A model generated the notes under the pieces. That model was not told the origin of the DNA, searched no databases, and saw only the letters and a program-made list of their open reading frames with translations. From positions 186,001-250,000 of the forward strand of contig CALJKV010000110.1 of NCBI GenBank assembly GCA_937974245.1: a DNA stretch of 64,000 nt, read 5' to 3'. Shown here one piece after another: positions 44,601 to 51,952 of the stretch. Position 1 is the stretch's first letter. Each line of letters starts with the position of its first letter. Position numbers and translations under genes: made by a program. The DNA is from an uncultured Chloroflexota bacterium. Lineage in GTDB: Bacteria > Chloroflexota > Anaerolineae > Aggregatilineales > Phototrophicaceae.

Positions 44601-44990
44601 CTGCACCAGTGCCAGGCCGCAGCGCACCGCCCGAACGGCATCATCTTCGCGGGAAACAGGCGCACCGAAGAAAGCCAGCAGCCCATCGCCCATCAGCCGG
44701 GCAACCATGCCTTCCATACGGTCTACGGCATCGGTATACGCCCGCAGTGCCCCATCCATAATCTCCAGCACATCTTCCGGGTCTACATGTTCGAACATGG
44801 CGGTGGAAGATACCGTATCGGCAAACAGGATCGTGACGAGTTTGCGTTGTTCTACGCTGCTATGCGTTTCAATCTGCGCCAGTTTCTCGCGCAGCGCGGA
44901 CAGGGTGGCATCCACAACCGCATCGCCCATGACGGCGCGTTGGGCTTCAAGTGCGGCGATAGCCTGCTCTAATTGCTCCCGTTCCAGCAC
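41634..44990 (-). CDS. class III adenylate/guanylate cyclase - STAND/AAA ATPase - TPR regulator
   Basis: 1118-residue cytoplasmic signalling protein. Domain order: N-terminal coiled coil; cyclase homology domain ~45-230 (VTILFADTVSSTAMFE with the metal Asp, ARLMGDGLLAFFGAP with the second metal Asp, GFNVRVGINTGLVALGEVGG, AMGDAINLAARLE); ATPase ~255-560 with Walker A TILGDAGVGKSRLL and Walker B AVLFLEDIHWADD; winged-helix-like linker; then more than ten TPR repeats (~690-1000, e.g. RRLFEECLAIARELGDKRR). The C-terminus has two copies of a ~76-residue helical unit. Such proteins couple ligand or partner sensing to cAMP/cGMP synthesis. The usual base-selecting Lys before GDG is Arg here, so activity is uncertain. 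Confidence 0.88.
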   Translation of the reverse strand: MLEREQLEQAIAALEAQRAVMGDAVVDATLSALREKLAQIETHSSVEQRKLVTILFADTVSSTAMFEHVDPEDVLEIMDGALRAYTDAVDRMEGMVARLMGDGLLAFFGAPVSREDDAVRAVRCGLALVQAAREYAIQVERRWRVTGFNVRVGINTGLVALGEVGGAAGWEYTAMGDAINLAARLESNAPVGSTLISYDTYRHVRGMFEVRTLEPLRVKGKADPVPVYVVEREKPRTFQVSSRGMGDLETRMIGREAELKALQDALDVALEDHETQMVTILGDAGVGKSRLLREFDHWIDQLPDDVWHFTGRATIETQNLPYGLLRDVFSFRFKIQDSDNTATVWEKMEKGIARFLGPNTEKHAHHIGYLVGFDFSNSPFISTNDTTRTTEQALNYLRQFFLVATREDTAVLFLEDIHWADDKSLDFVSDLVQAYRHLPLVVLCLTRPILLERRPLWGEGRENHTLLNLRPLSRRDTRRLVEEILHKAQEIPPKLRNLIISGADGNPFYVEEFIKMLIDEGVIVKGEDHWDIHGERLEDLRIPPTLTEVLQARLDGLPPQHRLVLQRASIIGRIFWDDTIALMHIPGEESIENLEEILAALRGAELILAREQSAFAGTMEYIFKHSILRNVTYESVLKRHRRIYHAQVAEWLIKYSGDRTSEYTGRIADHYELAEATSQAVEYLSLACQRALLIGAYREAVKFGNRGLALVKDDDSVAAQQQKTMLLWQLGQAYESFGTSAEARQWYEQSLSVARNLDEPEHLVRPLNSLGWISHIQGESDVAEALFQESLRRAREANYRFGMTFALNGLGTIASARGEYESARRLFEECLAIARELGDKRRIGVTLINLGHQAVLVQDYPTAEAYFQESLASSKEINSPDVAANALGGLGDIAIGREDYAKAQEYLEEALATARRIGHNRLTSSILDSLGVAAYQTGHYTQATQYLDEALKKAIDVGAVMQTLQILVRIARLLAKQEQAEQAVELLGLVLHHPAVFDEVKKDAGMLLQELEATLAPQVFAAALERGKALDVGAVLETLHVLVRVARIFAKDGQIEQAIELLSLVSHHPASFEDIKLEAEMVLSELKPSVTQEIYQGALERGRTLEIETVVQDILREG

Positions 44991-45193
44991 GCTGTTTTGA
45001 CCTTCCTGCTATTCAGCTTGCGATGATAACCGCTTTTCGCAATCACTATGTATTTTATATCCCGATAGCTATCCGCGAAACCCAGCCCGCTATGTATTGC
45101 ATCCTGAAAGCCGCTATAATGAGTCGGCCAGCCGGGATATTTCCCCTGTGGAGTGGCTTTTTGGCGGATATTTGAAATTGGTTAACCTGAAAA

Positions 45194-46759
45194 ATGACTA
45201 TGAAACTGAACATCAAACTCCTGCTCATCTGTCTGGCAGCGTTGGCGTTGCGGTTGGCGCTGCTGCCTTTCATCCAGCATCCCGGTATCGGTGATTCCAA
45301 CCATTACTACAACCTGGGCGTTTTCCTGGCCGAGGGACGCGGCTACACGATTGACTATATCTGGCAGTACAACAACCCGCCCGCCGACCTCATTCACCCG
45401 GAAGACTACTGGATGCCGATCACCGGATTGTTTCCTGCGGCCTCATTCAAACTGTTTGGCGTCAGTGTGGCGTCGGCTCTGCTGCCTTTTGTGCTGATGG
45501 GGGCGTGTATCCCGGCGCTGGCGTATTGGGCCGGGCGGCAGTTCGGCATCAGCGAGGGGGCGGCGCTCTTCGCGGCTGCTGCGGCGGCTGTACTGCCGGA
45601 ATTTGTTCTCAATTCGCTGCGGACGGATACCACCGTCCCGAACCTGCTGCTGGTTGGCGTGAGCATCCTGCTGCTGACTCGTGGCCTGCGGCGCGGCGGA
45701 ATCCTCAACTTTGCCGGAAGCGGGCTGGCGGCGGGGCTGGCCTATCTCGTTCGGAGTGACAGTTCCCTGCTGCTGCCCATGCTGGTTGTCACGCTGCTGG
45801 TTTACTGGCGCTGGGGGAAAGACATCAGCGCCCAACCACGCCGCTGGTGGTATGCCGCCCTCGTGCCACTGGTGGCGATCCTGGTGGCGCTGCCCTGGAG
45901 TCTGCGGAATCTCGAACTGACCGGCACGATTTCCACGCCGAAGCTCGATTATATGTTTTACCTGACCGACTTCCGCGACCACTGGGTTTACAGTACCGAA
46001 CTCAACCTCGACAGCCTCCTCGCCAGCCAGACTCCGGCGCAGTTGATTGGCAAACGCCTGTTTGAGATGGCTGCCAGCGCCAAGCTGCTCTACACGCAGT
46101 TGGATGTGTTCCTGGCGGTGGCGGTGTTTGGCGGGCTGCTCTTGCTGCTGCGGGCGCGTGACCGGGAAAAGTGGCTGACACTTGCGCCGACACTGATTCT
46201 GCTGGGCGGGGTGTTTGTGTTTTACACCATTCTCGTCCCCTTTAAGAGCGAGGGGGGCAGCTTCAAAAAAGAATACCTCACCGTGATTCCGCTGCTGCTG
46301 CCGTTGGCGGGCTATGCGCTGGAAAGGGCGGTCACGGATCAGCGTATGCGGTTGGGGGTGATGGCGCTGGCGCTGCTCTTTACCGGGGCGAATGCCGTCG
46401 AACTGGTGCGGGCAGATGCGCGTTTCGCCGCCAATTACGTCAACACGATGCAAGGAGTAGCGGCCCAGGCGCAAGCCCTGCCGGATACCAATGGTGACGG
46501 TGAGATCATCCTCATGGCGCAGGACCCGTTCATGCTGCGGTATGTGGGGATTCGCTCGGTGATGATTCCGATGGAGAACCGCGACGTGATTCTGGAAGTG
46601 GCGCGGCGTTACGGCGTGGACTATATCATGCTGCCGCCGGATCGCCCGGCGTTGGACGCCGTCTACAATGGCACTGAAACCGACCCGCGCTTCGTGCCCA
46701 TCTACGATTCCACCGGGCATAATCTCGCCTTTTTCGGCCTGGATTACACGGCTCAATAA
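45194..46759 (+). CDS. GT39/ArnT-like membrane glycosyltransferase
   Basis: 521 residues, about eleven membrane helices over the first 430. The opening ALRLALLPFIQHPGIGDSNHYYNLGVFLAEGRGY has the acidic Asp of the first extracytoplasmic loop found in dolichyl-phosphate-mannose-type (GT-C) transferases, then YWMPITGLFPAASFKLFG and a long periplasmic-type loop. The C-terminal ~90 residues (DTNGDGEIILMAQDPFMLRY to FFGLDYTAQ) are soluble and outside. Enzymes of this fold transfer sugars from polyprenyl-phosphate donors to proteins or lipids. Substrate unknown. ATG 45194 or 45200 start. Divergent from the cyclase gene, with a TATAAT at ~45115. Confidence 0.82.
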   Translation: MTMKLNIKLLLICLAALALRLALLPFIQHPGIGDSNHYYNLGVFLAEGRGYTIDYIWQYNNPPADLIHPEDYWMPITGLFPAASFKLFGVSVASALLPFVLMGACIPALAYWAGRQFGISEGAALFAAAAAAVLPEFVLNSLRTDTTVPNLLLVGVSILLLTRGLRRGGILNFAGSGLAAGLAYLVRSDSSLLLPMLVVTLLVYWRWGKDISAQPRRWWYAALVPLVAILVALPWSLRNLELTGTISTPKLDYMFYLTDFRDHWVYSTELNLDSLLASQTPAQLIGKRLFEMAASAKLLYTQLDVFLAVAVFGGLLLLLRARDREKWLTLAPTLILLGGVFVFYTILVPFKSEGGSFKKEYLTVIPLLLPLAGYALERAVTDQRMRLGVMALALLFTGANAVELVRADARFAANYVNTMQGVAAQAQALPDTNGDGEIILMAQDPFMLRYVGIRSVMIPMENRDVILEVARRYGVDYIMLPPDRPALDAVYNGTETDPRFVPIYDSTGHNLAFFGLDYTAQ

Positions 46760-46801
46760 TTGCCCTGGCCTATAGAACAAAGAGACCAGCGAAAGTTGAG
46801 T

Positions 46802-46831
46802 TTGACAGTCGAACCCTTGTTCGTATATAAT
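46802..46831 (+). promoter_or_regulatory. lexA promoter with SOS box in the spacer
   Basis: TTGACA (46802-46807) and TATAAT (46826-46831) with an 18-base spacer form a consensus sigma-70 promoter. The spacer contains the palindrome CGAACCCTTGTTCG (46810-46823), matching the CGAAC-N4-GTTCG LexA box of Gram-positive bacteria and Chloroflexi. Bound LexA would block the promoter, giving autoregulation. Start codon is at 46871. Confidence 0.92.
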
Positions 46832-46870
46832 GTAGAACAATCATTCGATTGTAGTCAGAAAGTTCAAGTC

Positions 46871-47554
46871 ATGGCAGATAAAAAGGATTTTCATAAACTC
46901 TCAGACCGCCAGCGCAATATCCTGCGTTATATGGAATCGTATGTTGAAGAACATGGTTTCCCCCCCACCATCCGCGAAATCGGTGAGGCGACCAGCATCA
47001 ATTCAACGTCGGTGGTCAACTACAACCTCAACAAGCTGGTGCAGGCCGGCTACCTGGATCGTTCATCGCATGTCTCGCGTGGGCTGCGGCTGATTGCCGA
47101 TATTCCCGGCGGGCGCAAGCGCTCGAAGAAGCTGGGCGTGACCCCGCGAGTCGGGCTGGGCGTTCCGTTAGCCGGGTATATCTTCGCCAGTGAACCGGTG
47201 CAGGTGTTGGGCGATATTGACCAGCAGGAAGAACAGGTCGAAGTGACGGCCTCCATGCTGGGCGGGTTCGATCAATCGGAAGTGTATGCTTTGCAGGTGC
47301 GCGGTGAATCCATGATTGACGCGATGATTCGGGAAGGTGACATTGTGCTCTTCCGCCGTCAGGAAACCGCTCGTAACGGGGATATGGTCGCTGTGTGGCT
47401 GACCGATCGCAGCGAAACGACGCTAAAGTATTTCTACAATGAGGGCCATCGTATCCGGTTGCAACCGGCACATCCCACGATGGAGCCGATTTATGTGGAT
47501 GCCAAGTACTGCCAGATTCAGGGCAAGGTACTGTCTATCATCCGACAGGCATAG
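46871..47554 (+). CDS. lexA: LexA repressor
   Basis: 227 residues from ATG 46871. SOS-response repressor that self-cleaves when stimulated by RecA filaments. N-terminal winged helix (LSDRQRNILRYMESYVEEHG, PPTIREIGEATSINSTSVVNYNLNKL, with the recognition helix at ~42-56), linker with the Ala101-Gly102 cleavage site in VPLAGYIFA, and the S24 protease domain with Ser147 (VRGESMIDAMI) and Lys186 (TTLKYFY). Helix NSTSVVNYNLNKL differs from enterobacterial LexA and fits recognition of a CGAAC-type box, which lies in its own promoter. Confidence 0.96.
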   Translation: MADKKDFHKLSDRQRNILRYMESYVEEHGFPPTIREIGEATSINSTSVVNYNLNKLVQAGYLDRSSHVSRGLRLIADIPGGRKRSKKLGVTPRVGLGVPLAGYIFASEPVQVLGDIDQQEEQVEVTASMLGGFDQSEVYALQVRGESMIDAMIREGDIVLFRRQETARNGDMVAVWLTDRSETTLKYFYNEGHRIRLQPAHPTMEPIYVDAKYCQIQGKVLSIIRQA

Positions 47555-47697
47555 CCGCTGGTGGCTGCCTTTTGGCCGCTGGCTGTGTACGGACCTGGGC
47601 GCATGCTGTTGCGTTTCTCTCCTTATGGAGAATCTGAAAAGAAAGTGACGTATCAGCCAGTTGGCTTATTTAGCTTGAAACCCGACCAACCCCGTTT

Positions 47698-47725
47698 TTG
47701 CAAAAAATCGCAAGAGTGCTACACT
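47698..47725 (+). promoter_or_regulatory. candidate promoter for the TPR protein gene
   Basis: TTGCAA (47698-47703) and TACACT (47720-47725) with a 16-base spacer, about 45 bases upstream of the start at 47770. Confidence 0.45.
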
Positions 47726-47769
47726 CTTGAAGACTTATCACCAACCCACCCATCCAATCTGGTTTCATC

Positions 47770-48978
47770 ATGCGTATTCGACGCGAGCAATCCCGGCTTA
47801 GGTTTACCAGACAGCGCCGCCGCCGCTCTGGCTGTTTTTCGTTGGCGGTTATTCTGGGCCTCGTTCTGGGCGGCGTCGTGATATCCTGGCAATGGCTCGG
47901 TCAGCGACTGACAACCGGAACTGCCACCCGCCCAAATATGGATTCGCTGTCGCTGGCGCATAATGCCTTCCAGCGTGGCGACCTGGATGAGACGATTAAT
48001 CAGGCGCGGCAGGCGTTGGTCGAGGACCCCAGGCAGGCAGAGGCAGCCTCACTGCTGGCGCGGGCGCTGGTTTACCGCAGTTACACCGACTATGACCGGG
48101 CCGTAGACCGTCAATTGGCGCTGGAACTGGTGGACGAGGCGCTGCGGCACACTCCCGGCAATCTAACCCTGATGGCGGCGCGTGCCTATGTGCTGCAAGC
48201 CGTGGGGGAGCCGGTGGCGGCGGCACAGATGGCGCAGCAGGTATTAGAGCAGGATTCCACCCAGGGGTTGGCACGGGTATCGTTGGCCCTGGCGTATGGC
48301 GGCACGGGGAGTTTTGAATTGGCGCTGCGGGAAAGCCTGCAAGCCGCTGAAAACCCGGCCTGGCAGATGGACAGCCAGCGGGCGTTGGCGATCAGTTACA
48401 GTGACCTGGGCGATTACCAGAGCGCCATCAAGGCGGTTGAACGGGCAATCAGCCTGAACAGCCGGTTGGTGCCACTCTATTTTGAACGGGCGCTCTACGC
48501 GCTGCAAATTGGCGATGCGGATACGGCGACGGCAGCCTATTTCCAGGTGTTGGCGCTTGATCCCGATAACGTCAAGGCACGGCTGCGGCTGTGTGAACTA
48601 TCGAGTCTGCTGCGCGAACGCGATGCGGCCATTACCTACTGCCAGCAGGTGACGGAACTCGCGCCAGCTTGGGCGGATGGCTGGTACCAGTTGGGGCGCG
48701 AATACTTCTTGCAGGGGAATTTCCAGGCGGCACAGGAGAACCTGCACCGCTGTTCCTCGCTCCAGGTTATGCAGAATGTTTCGATCACTAAGCGCCGCTT
48801 TGAATGTTGGTACTTGCAAGGGCAGGCGGCGGAAATTGTGGGTGATTGCGCCGGGCTGCTGGCAACCTATAACGAATTCCGTGAGATGGCCGTCTCAGCC
48901 GCTATCCCTCAGACCTGGGCCTATCCCCCGGAAGGCCCGCCCGGTTGTTCAACAACCCCGGCACAACCCCCGAATTGA
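47770..48978 (+). CDS. membrane-anchored TPR-repeat protein
   Basis: 402 residues. A very basic N-terminus (MRIRREQSRLRFTRQRRRRSG) is followed by one helix (CFSLAVILGLVLGGVVISWQW), giving an inside-N, outside-C anchor. Residues ~55-370 contain about seven TPR units, for example AHNAFQRGDLDETINQARQAL, ALAISYSDLGDYQSAIKAVERAI and LYFERALYALQIGDADTATAAY. Four Cys near the C-terminus. TPR scaffolds bind partner proteins; none can be named. Own promoter; lies after lexA in the same direction with a 215-base gap, so probably not part of the SOS transcript. Confidence 0.82.
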   Translation: MRIRREQSRLRFTRQRRRRSGCFSLAVILGLVLGGVVISWQWLGQRLTTGTATRPNMDSLSLAHNAFQRGDLDETINQARQALVEDPRQAEAASLLARALVYRSYTDYDRAVDRQLALELVDEALRHTPGNLTLMAARAYVLQAVGEPVAAAQMAQQVLEQDSTQGLARVSLALAYGGTGSFELALRESLQAAENPAWQMDSQRALAISYSDLGDYQSAIKAVERAISLNSRLVPLYFERALYALQIGDADTATAAYFQVLALDPDNVKARLRLCELSSLLRERDAAITYCQQVTELAPAWADGWYQLGREYFLQGNFQAAQENLHRCSSLQVMQNVSITKRRFECWYLQGQAAEIVGDCAGLLATYNEFREMAVSAAIPQTWAYPPEGPPGCSTTPAQPPN

Positions 48979-49588
48979 CCGCGCGGAGTGATGGCAACAA
49001 AACCCAGTGACTACGCACATCCCATACGCAGCCTCATACCTGTTTTCAACGTTCAGCTCTGAACAAATGTTCTCACAAATGTTCACCATTCATGACCCGT
49101 TTTGTGCTATGCTCGTGCTATGTTGATTCGACCACCATACCACCACACCCACCCCTCAGAACCCGGTTTCCCGCCTTTTTTGCAGCAAGGTCACGCCTTT
49201 TGCAGCAAAGGTACACCACCACTCACGGGAGGATTGCGGCAATCGCAGCAATCGCAGCACAATTCCGTTTTGTTGCAAAAACGCCCAGCCTCCTCCCCTG
49301 TTTGCCTGTCCTGAACACCATTTTCTGGCAGTAAAATGCGGCACTCAGTATCTATCCGCAAAATCATGTTGCGGCTTTACCGCACCCCTTCCGAACCGCA
49401 GCCAGTAGGGGTGAGGTTGGCGTGACGAATTGTGGATCGGTTCTATGCCGAAAACACCCGGCACGGCTTGCCTGAGACACTGCCCCAATAGTGAAATGTG
49501 TCCCGGTACTTGTGTTAGGGTGTGCGATCCGCCGGATTCCGCTATACTAGAGATGTGTAATCAGCGGTAGATTCAGGAGATAAGAGGC
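48979..49588. other. intergenic region with SOS-like dyad and short repeats
   Basis: 610 bases between the TPR and PA14 genes. GAACAAATGTTC at 49061-49072 matches the core of the LexA box and is followed by a second ACAAATGTTC (49075-49084), a 12-base direct repeat. Further on are two copies of CCTTTTnGCAGCAAnGGT (49173-49211), a tandem CAATCGCAG pair near 49241-49258 and the dyad TTTTGTTGCAAAA (49268-49280). Short frames at 49092, 49102 and 49156(-) are of odd composition and not supported. A TATACT -10 for the next gene is at 49543-49548. Confidence 0.5.
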
Positions 49589-50641
49589 ATGTCGAAACGA
49601 ATCCCGATACTTGCGAGTTTGTTGATCGTGGCGTTGCTGTTCTCCCTGGTGTTGGGGACATCCAGCGCCCAGGAGTATGGTTTTAACTGGTCGGCCACGT
49701 TTTATAATACGCCGACGCTGACTGGCACCGGCGTGCCTGTCACCGGTATCAACGGCATTAACTTCAATTGGGGTACGGGCGTCCCCATTGTGAATGGCGT
49801 GGCGGTGCCGGGTATCGCTGCGGATAATTTCTCGGCGGCCTTCTCATCCAGCCAGACCTTTCTGGACGGGGTATATACCTTTACCGTAACATCCGACGAC
49901 GGCGTGCGTGTCATTATTGACGGCCAGGTGGTGCTGGATCGTTTTATTGGTCGCGTGGAAACCACCGATACGTTTACGCACACCATGACGGCTGGTGTTC
50001 ACAGCTTGCGGGTAGAATATTTCGAGGGCATTGATAAGGCGATTGTGCGTATGCAGTGGACCTATACCGGCGTTGCGCCCACCTTTGGCCCCAGCCCGAC
50101 CCCCGGCCCTACCAATACGCCGGCCCCGACCGGCCTGCCATCTATCCCTGGTGGGGCAATGAGCGCCGTTGTCATTCGTGCTTCCGTACTGAATATCCGG
50201 GCAGCGCCTTCCATGTATGCGCCGCGTCTCGGCTCAGTGCTTCGCGGGCAGGAATACCAGGTGATCGGGCGTGATGAGAATGCCCGCTGGTTCCTACTGC
50301 AACTCAGCGGCTTCCAGGGGTGGGCGCTTGGTTACTATCTCTATATCCGCGATAACGAGTTCAACGCCCCGGTGATTAGTGATTTCGTGTTACAGGATAA
50401 CCCCGCCTCGGTTTCCGGCGTGGTGGCAACCTCGTATGGTACGCTGCGGCTGCGCGCCCAACCCAGCACAGCGGCGGCACAGATCGGACGCATTGTCTGG
50501 GGCGGTGTGATGGCCGTCACTGGCAAGACGCGGGATGGCATCTGGTGGCGCGTGGTGTGGAAAGGCACAACCGGTTGGGCATACTCGCCCTTCCTGCGGA
50601 TTACCGAAGGCAGTCTGGCGGATGTCCCGGTGATTGAGTAG
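49589..50641 (+). CDS. secreted PA14-domain and SH3b-domain protein
   Basis: 350 residues with signal peptide MSKRIPILASLLIVALLFSLVLG, cleavage near SSAQE. Residues ~30-160 are a PA14-like lectin sandwich: WSATFYNTPTLTGTGVP, SSQTFLDGVYTFTVTSDDGVRVIIDGQVVLDRFI (the T-S-D-D-G-x-R-x-x-I-D signature) and HSLRVEYFEGIDKAIVRMQW. A Pro/Thr linker follows (TPGPTNTPAPTG), then two SH3b modules: ~195-258 (LNIRAAPSMYAPRLGSVLRG to GWALGYYL) and ~275-340 (LRLRAQPSTAAAQIGRIVWG to GWAYSPFL). Likely binds surface glycans or wall. Strong terminator after it. Confidence 0.88.
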   Translation: MSKRIPILASLLIVALLFSLVLGTSSAQEYGFNWSATFYNTPTLTGTGVPVTGINGINFNWGTGVPIVNGVAVPGIAADNFSAAFSSSQTFLDGVYTFTVTSDDGVRVIIDGQVVLDRFIGRVETTDTFTHTMTAGVHSLRVEYFEGIDKAIVRMQWTYTGVAPTFGPSPTPGPTNTPAPTGLPSIPGGAMSAVVIRASVLNIRAAPSMYAPRLGSVLRGQEYQVIGRDENARWFLLQLSGFQGWALGYYLYIRDNEFNAPVISDFVLQDNPASVSGVVATSYGTLRLRAQPSTAAAQIGRIVWGGVMAVTGKTRDGIWWRVVWKGTTGWAYSPFLRITEGSLADVPVIE

Positions 50642-50671
50642 CGAGACAAGCAACATGCAATTTGATGACGG

Positions 50672-50697
50672 GACGCACTCCGGTGCGTCTCTTTTTT
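50672..50697 (+). terminator. terminator after the PA14/SH3b gene
   Basis: Perfect stem GACGCAC (50672-50678) and GTGCGTC (50683-50689) with tetraloop TCCG, followed by TCTTTTTT. Confidence 0.9.
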
Positions 50698-50794
50698 CCG
50701 CAAGTCCCTGAAATCTGTCCCGCTTCTGCACGGTATGTAGTAAAATAAACGCAGTCTTGCGAGGCTAGATACACAATCAGACCAGGAAAACATT

Positions 50795-51904
50795 GTGACC
50801 TCAACCCGATTAGTGCTACCCGGCGGGCGGCGGCGGCGTACCCGATTGGCTCGTATGCTGCGGGCGGCCTGGCGCGACTCGAATGCGCTGCTGCGCGAAT
50901 TTCGCAAGCCGCTGCTGGCGTTCCTGTTTGTCACTCTGGTAGGCGGCTTTATCTACGGTGAACTGTATAACCGCGCTCGCGTCCCCAGGGGAGAAGCGCC
51001 GCTGGCGTTAATTGACCGCCCGTATGTGATGTTGCAACTGATGATCCTGGAAACGCCGGGAGAAGCCCCCCCCGAACCGGAGTTGATTATTTTCTGGTAC
51101 GCGCTGCCGGTGGCGGCGGTGTATATTGTCGGGCGCGGAGTGGCTGATTTTATGCGCCTGTTTTTTAATCGTGAAGAGAGACGCAGTGCCTGGGAGGAAG
51201 CGGTGGCTTCAACGTATCGCAATCACATTATCGTGGCGGGGGTGGGGCATGTCGGACTGCGGGTCGCCCGCACGCTGGTTCACATGGGTTTTGAGGTGGT
51301 AGCGATTGACCAGAAAGCCCGCCCGGAAATAGATAAGGAGCTGAGTGAACTCGGTATTCCGATGATTGCGCTGGATGCTCGTACCCCGCTGGCGCTGGAA
51401 AAAGCCGGACTGCCACAGGCGCAGGCCTTTGTAGTGTGTACGTCCAGCGACCACACGAATCTGGAAGCGATTATGCGGGCGCGTGATCTCAACCCGGATA
51501 TTCGCATTGTCGCCCGGATGTGGGATAACCAGTTCGCCAACCAGCTCAACCGCTTCATGGGTGTTCAGGCCGTCCTGAGTGCCTCCGATCTGGCCGCGCC
51601 ATCCTTCGCCGGGGCGGCGGTGGGTATTGAAATCACGCAGACGCTCCACATTCGTGGGGTGGACTACAGCATGATTAACATGAACGTCGAGCCAGGGTCG
51701 TTTATGGACAATTCCACGATAGACGCGCTGCAAGAGGATAATGAAATTGACATCGTATTGCATGGGCGCGGTGGTTCAATGATCGTCCACCCGGATGGCG
51801 ATATTCCGGTACATGCTGGGGACATGCTGGTGATTTTCGCCCGCTATGACAAAATCGTGCAGTTGGTAGCCCGAAACCGGCGCGGTTCCAACGGGGCGGA
51901 TTAG
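50795..51904 (+). CDS. membrane protein with RCK_N/RCK_C (TrkA-like) domains
   Basis: 369 residues from GTG 50795 with CAGGAAAA upstream. Two hydrophobic helices (PLLAFLFVTLVGGFIYGEL, LIIFWYALPVAAVYIVGRGVADF) precede an NAD-binding RCK_N domain at ~145-270: NHIIVAGVGHVGLRVARTLVHMGFEVVAIDQ with the G-x-G-x-x-G loop, then MIALDARTPLALEKAGLPQAQAFVV. RCK_C lies at ~285-362 (INMNVEPGSFMDNSTIDAL, VHAGDMLVIFARYDKI). The layout is that of a two-helix K+ channel, but the segment between the helices has no T-V-G-Y-G filter. It may be a divergent channel or a membrane-anchored regulatory subunit. Confidence 0.78.
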   Translation: MTSTRLVLPGGRRRRTRLARMLRAAWRDSNALLREFRKPLLAFLFVTLVGGFIYGELYNRARVPRGEAPLALIDRPYVMLQLMILETPGEAPPEPELIIFWYALPVAAVYIVGRGVADFMRLFFNREERRSAWEEAVASTYRNHIIVAGVGHVGLRVARTLVHMGFEVVAIDQKARPEIDKELSELGIPMIALDARTPLALEKAGLPQAQAFVVCTSSDHTNLEAIMRARDLNPDIRIVARMWDNQFANQLNRFMGVQAVLSASDLAAPSFAGAAVGIEITQTLHIRGVDYSMINMNVEPGSFMDNSTIDALQEDNEIDIVLHGRGGSMIVHPDGDIPVHAGDMLVIFARYDKIVQLVARNRRGSNGAD

Positions 51905-51909
51905 GCGCA

Positions 51910-51938
51910 GCCTCCCGTCTGCGTGACAGGCGGGAGGC
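51910..51938. terminator. hairpin between convergent genes, likely bidirectional terminator
   Basis: GCCTCCCGTCT (51910-51920) pairs with AGGCGGGAGGC (51928-51938), with one T-G pair, around a 7-base loop. Moderately T-rich sequence follows on the plus strand. Lies between the RCK gene and the convergent gene ending at 51953. Confidence 0.7.
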
Positions 51939-51952
51939 ATCATCTTTATCCG

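Noticed and set aside
45443..46840. 465-codon open frame on the minus strand
   Set aside because: It is antisense to the GT39-like gene, is rich in Gln, His and Arg, has no domain, and reflects codon bias of the real gene.
49092..49344. Short frames in the 610-bp gap
   Set aside because: Composition follows the local repeats, frames exist on both strands, and none has a supported start; kept only as a possible SOS-linked small product.
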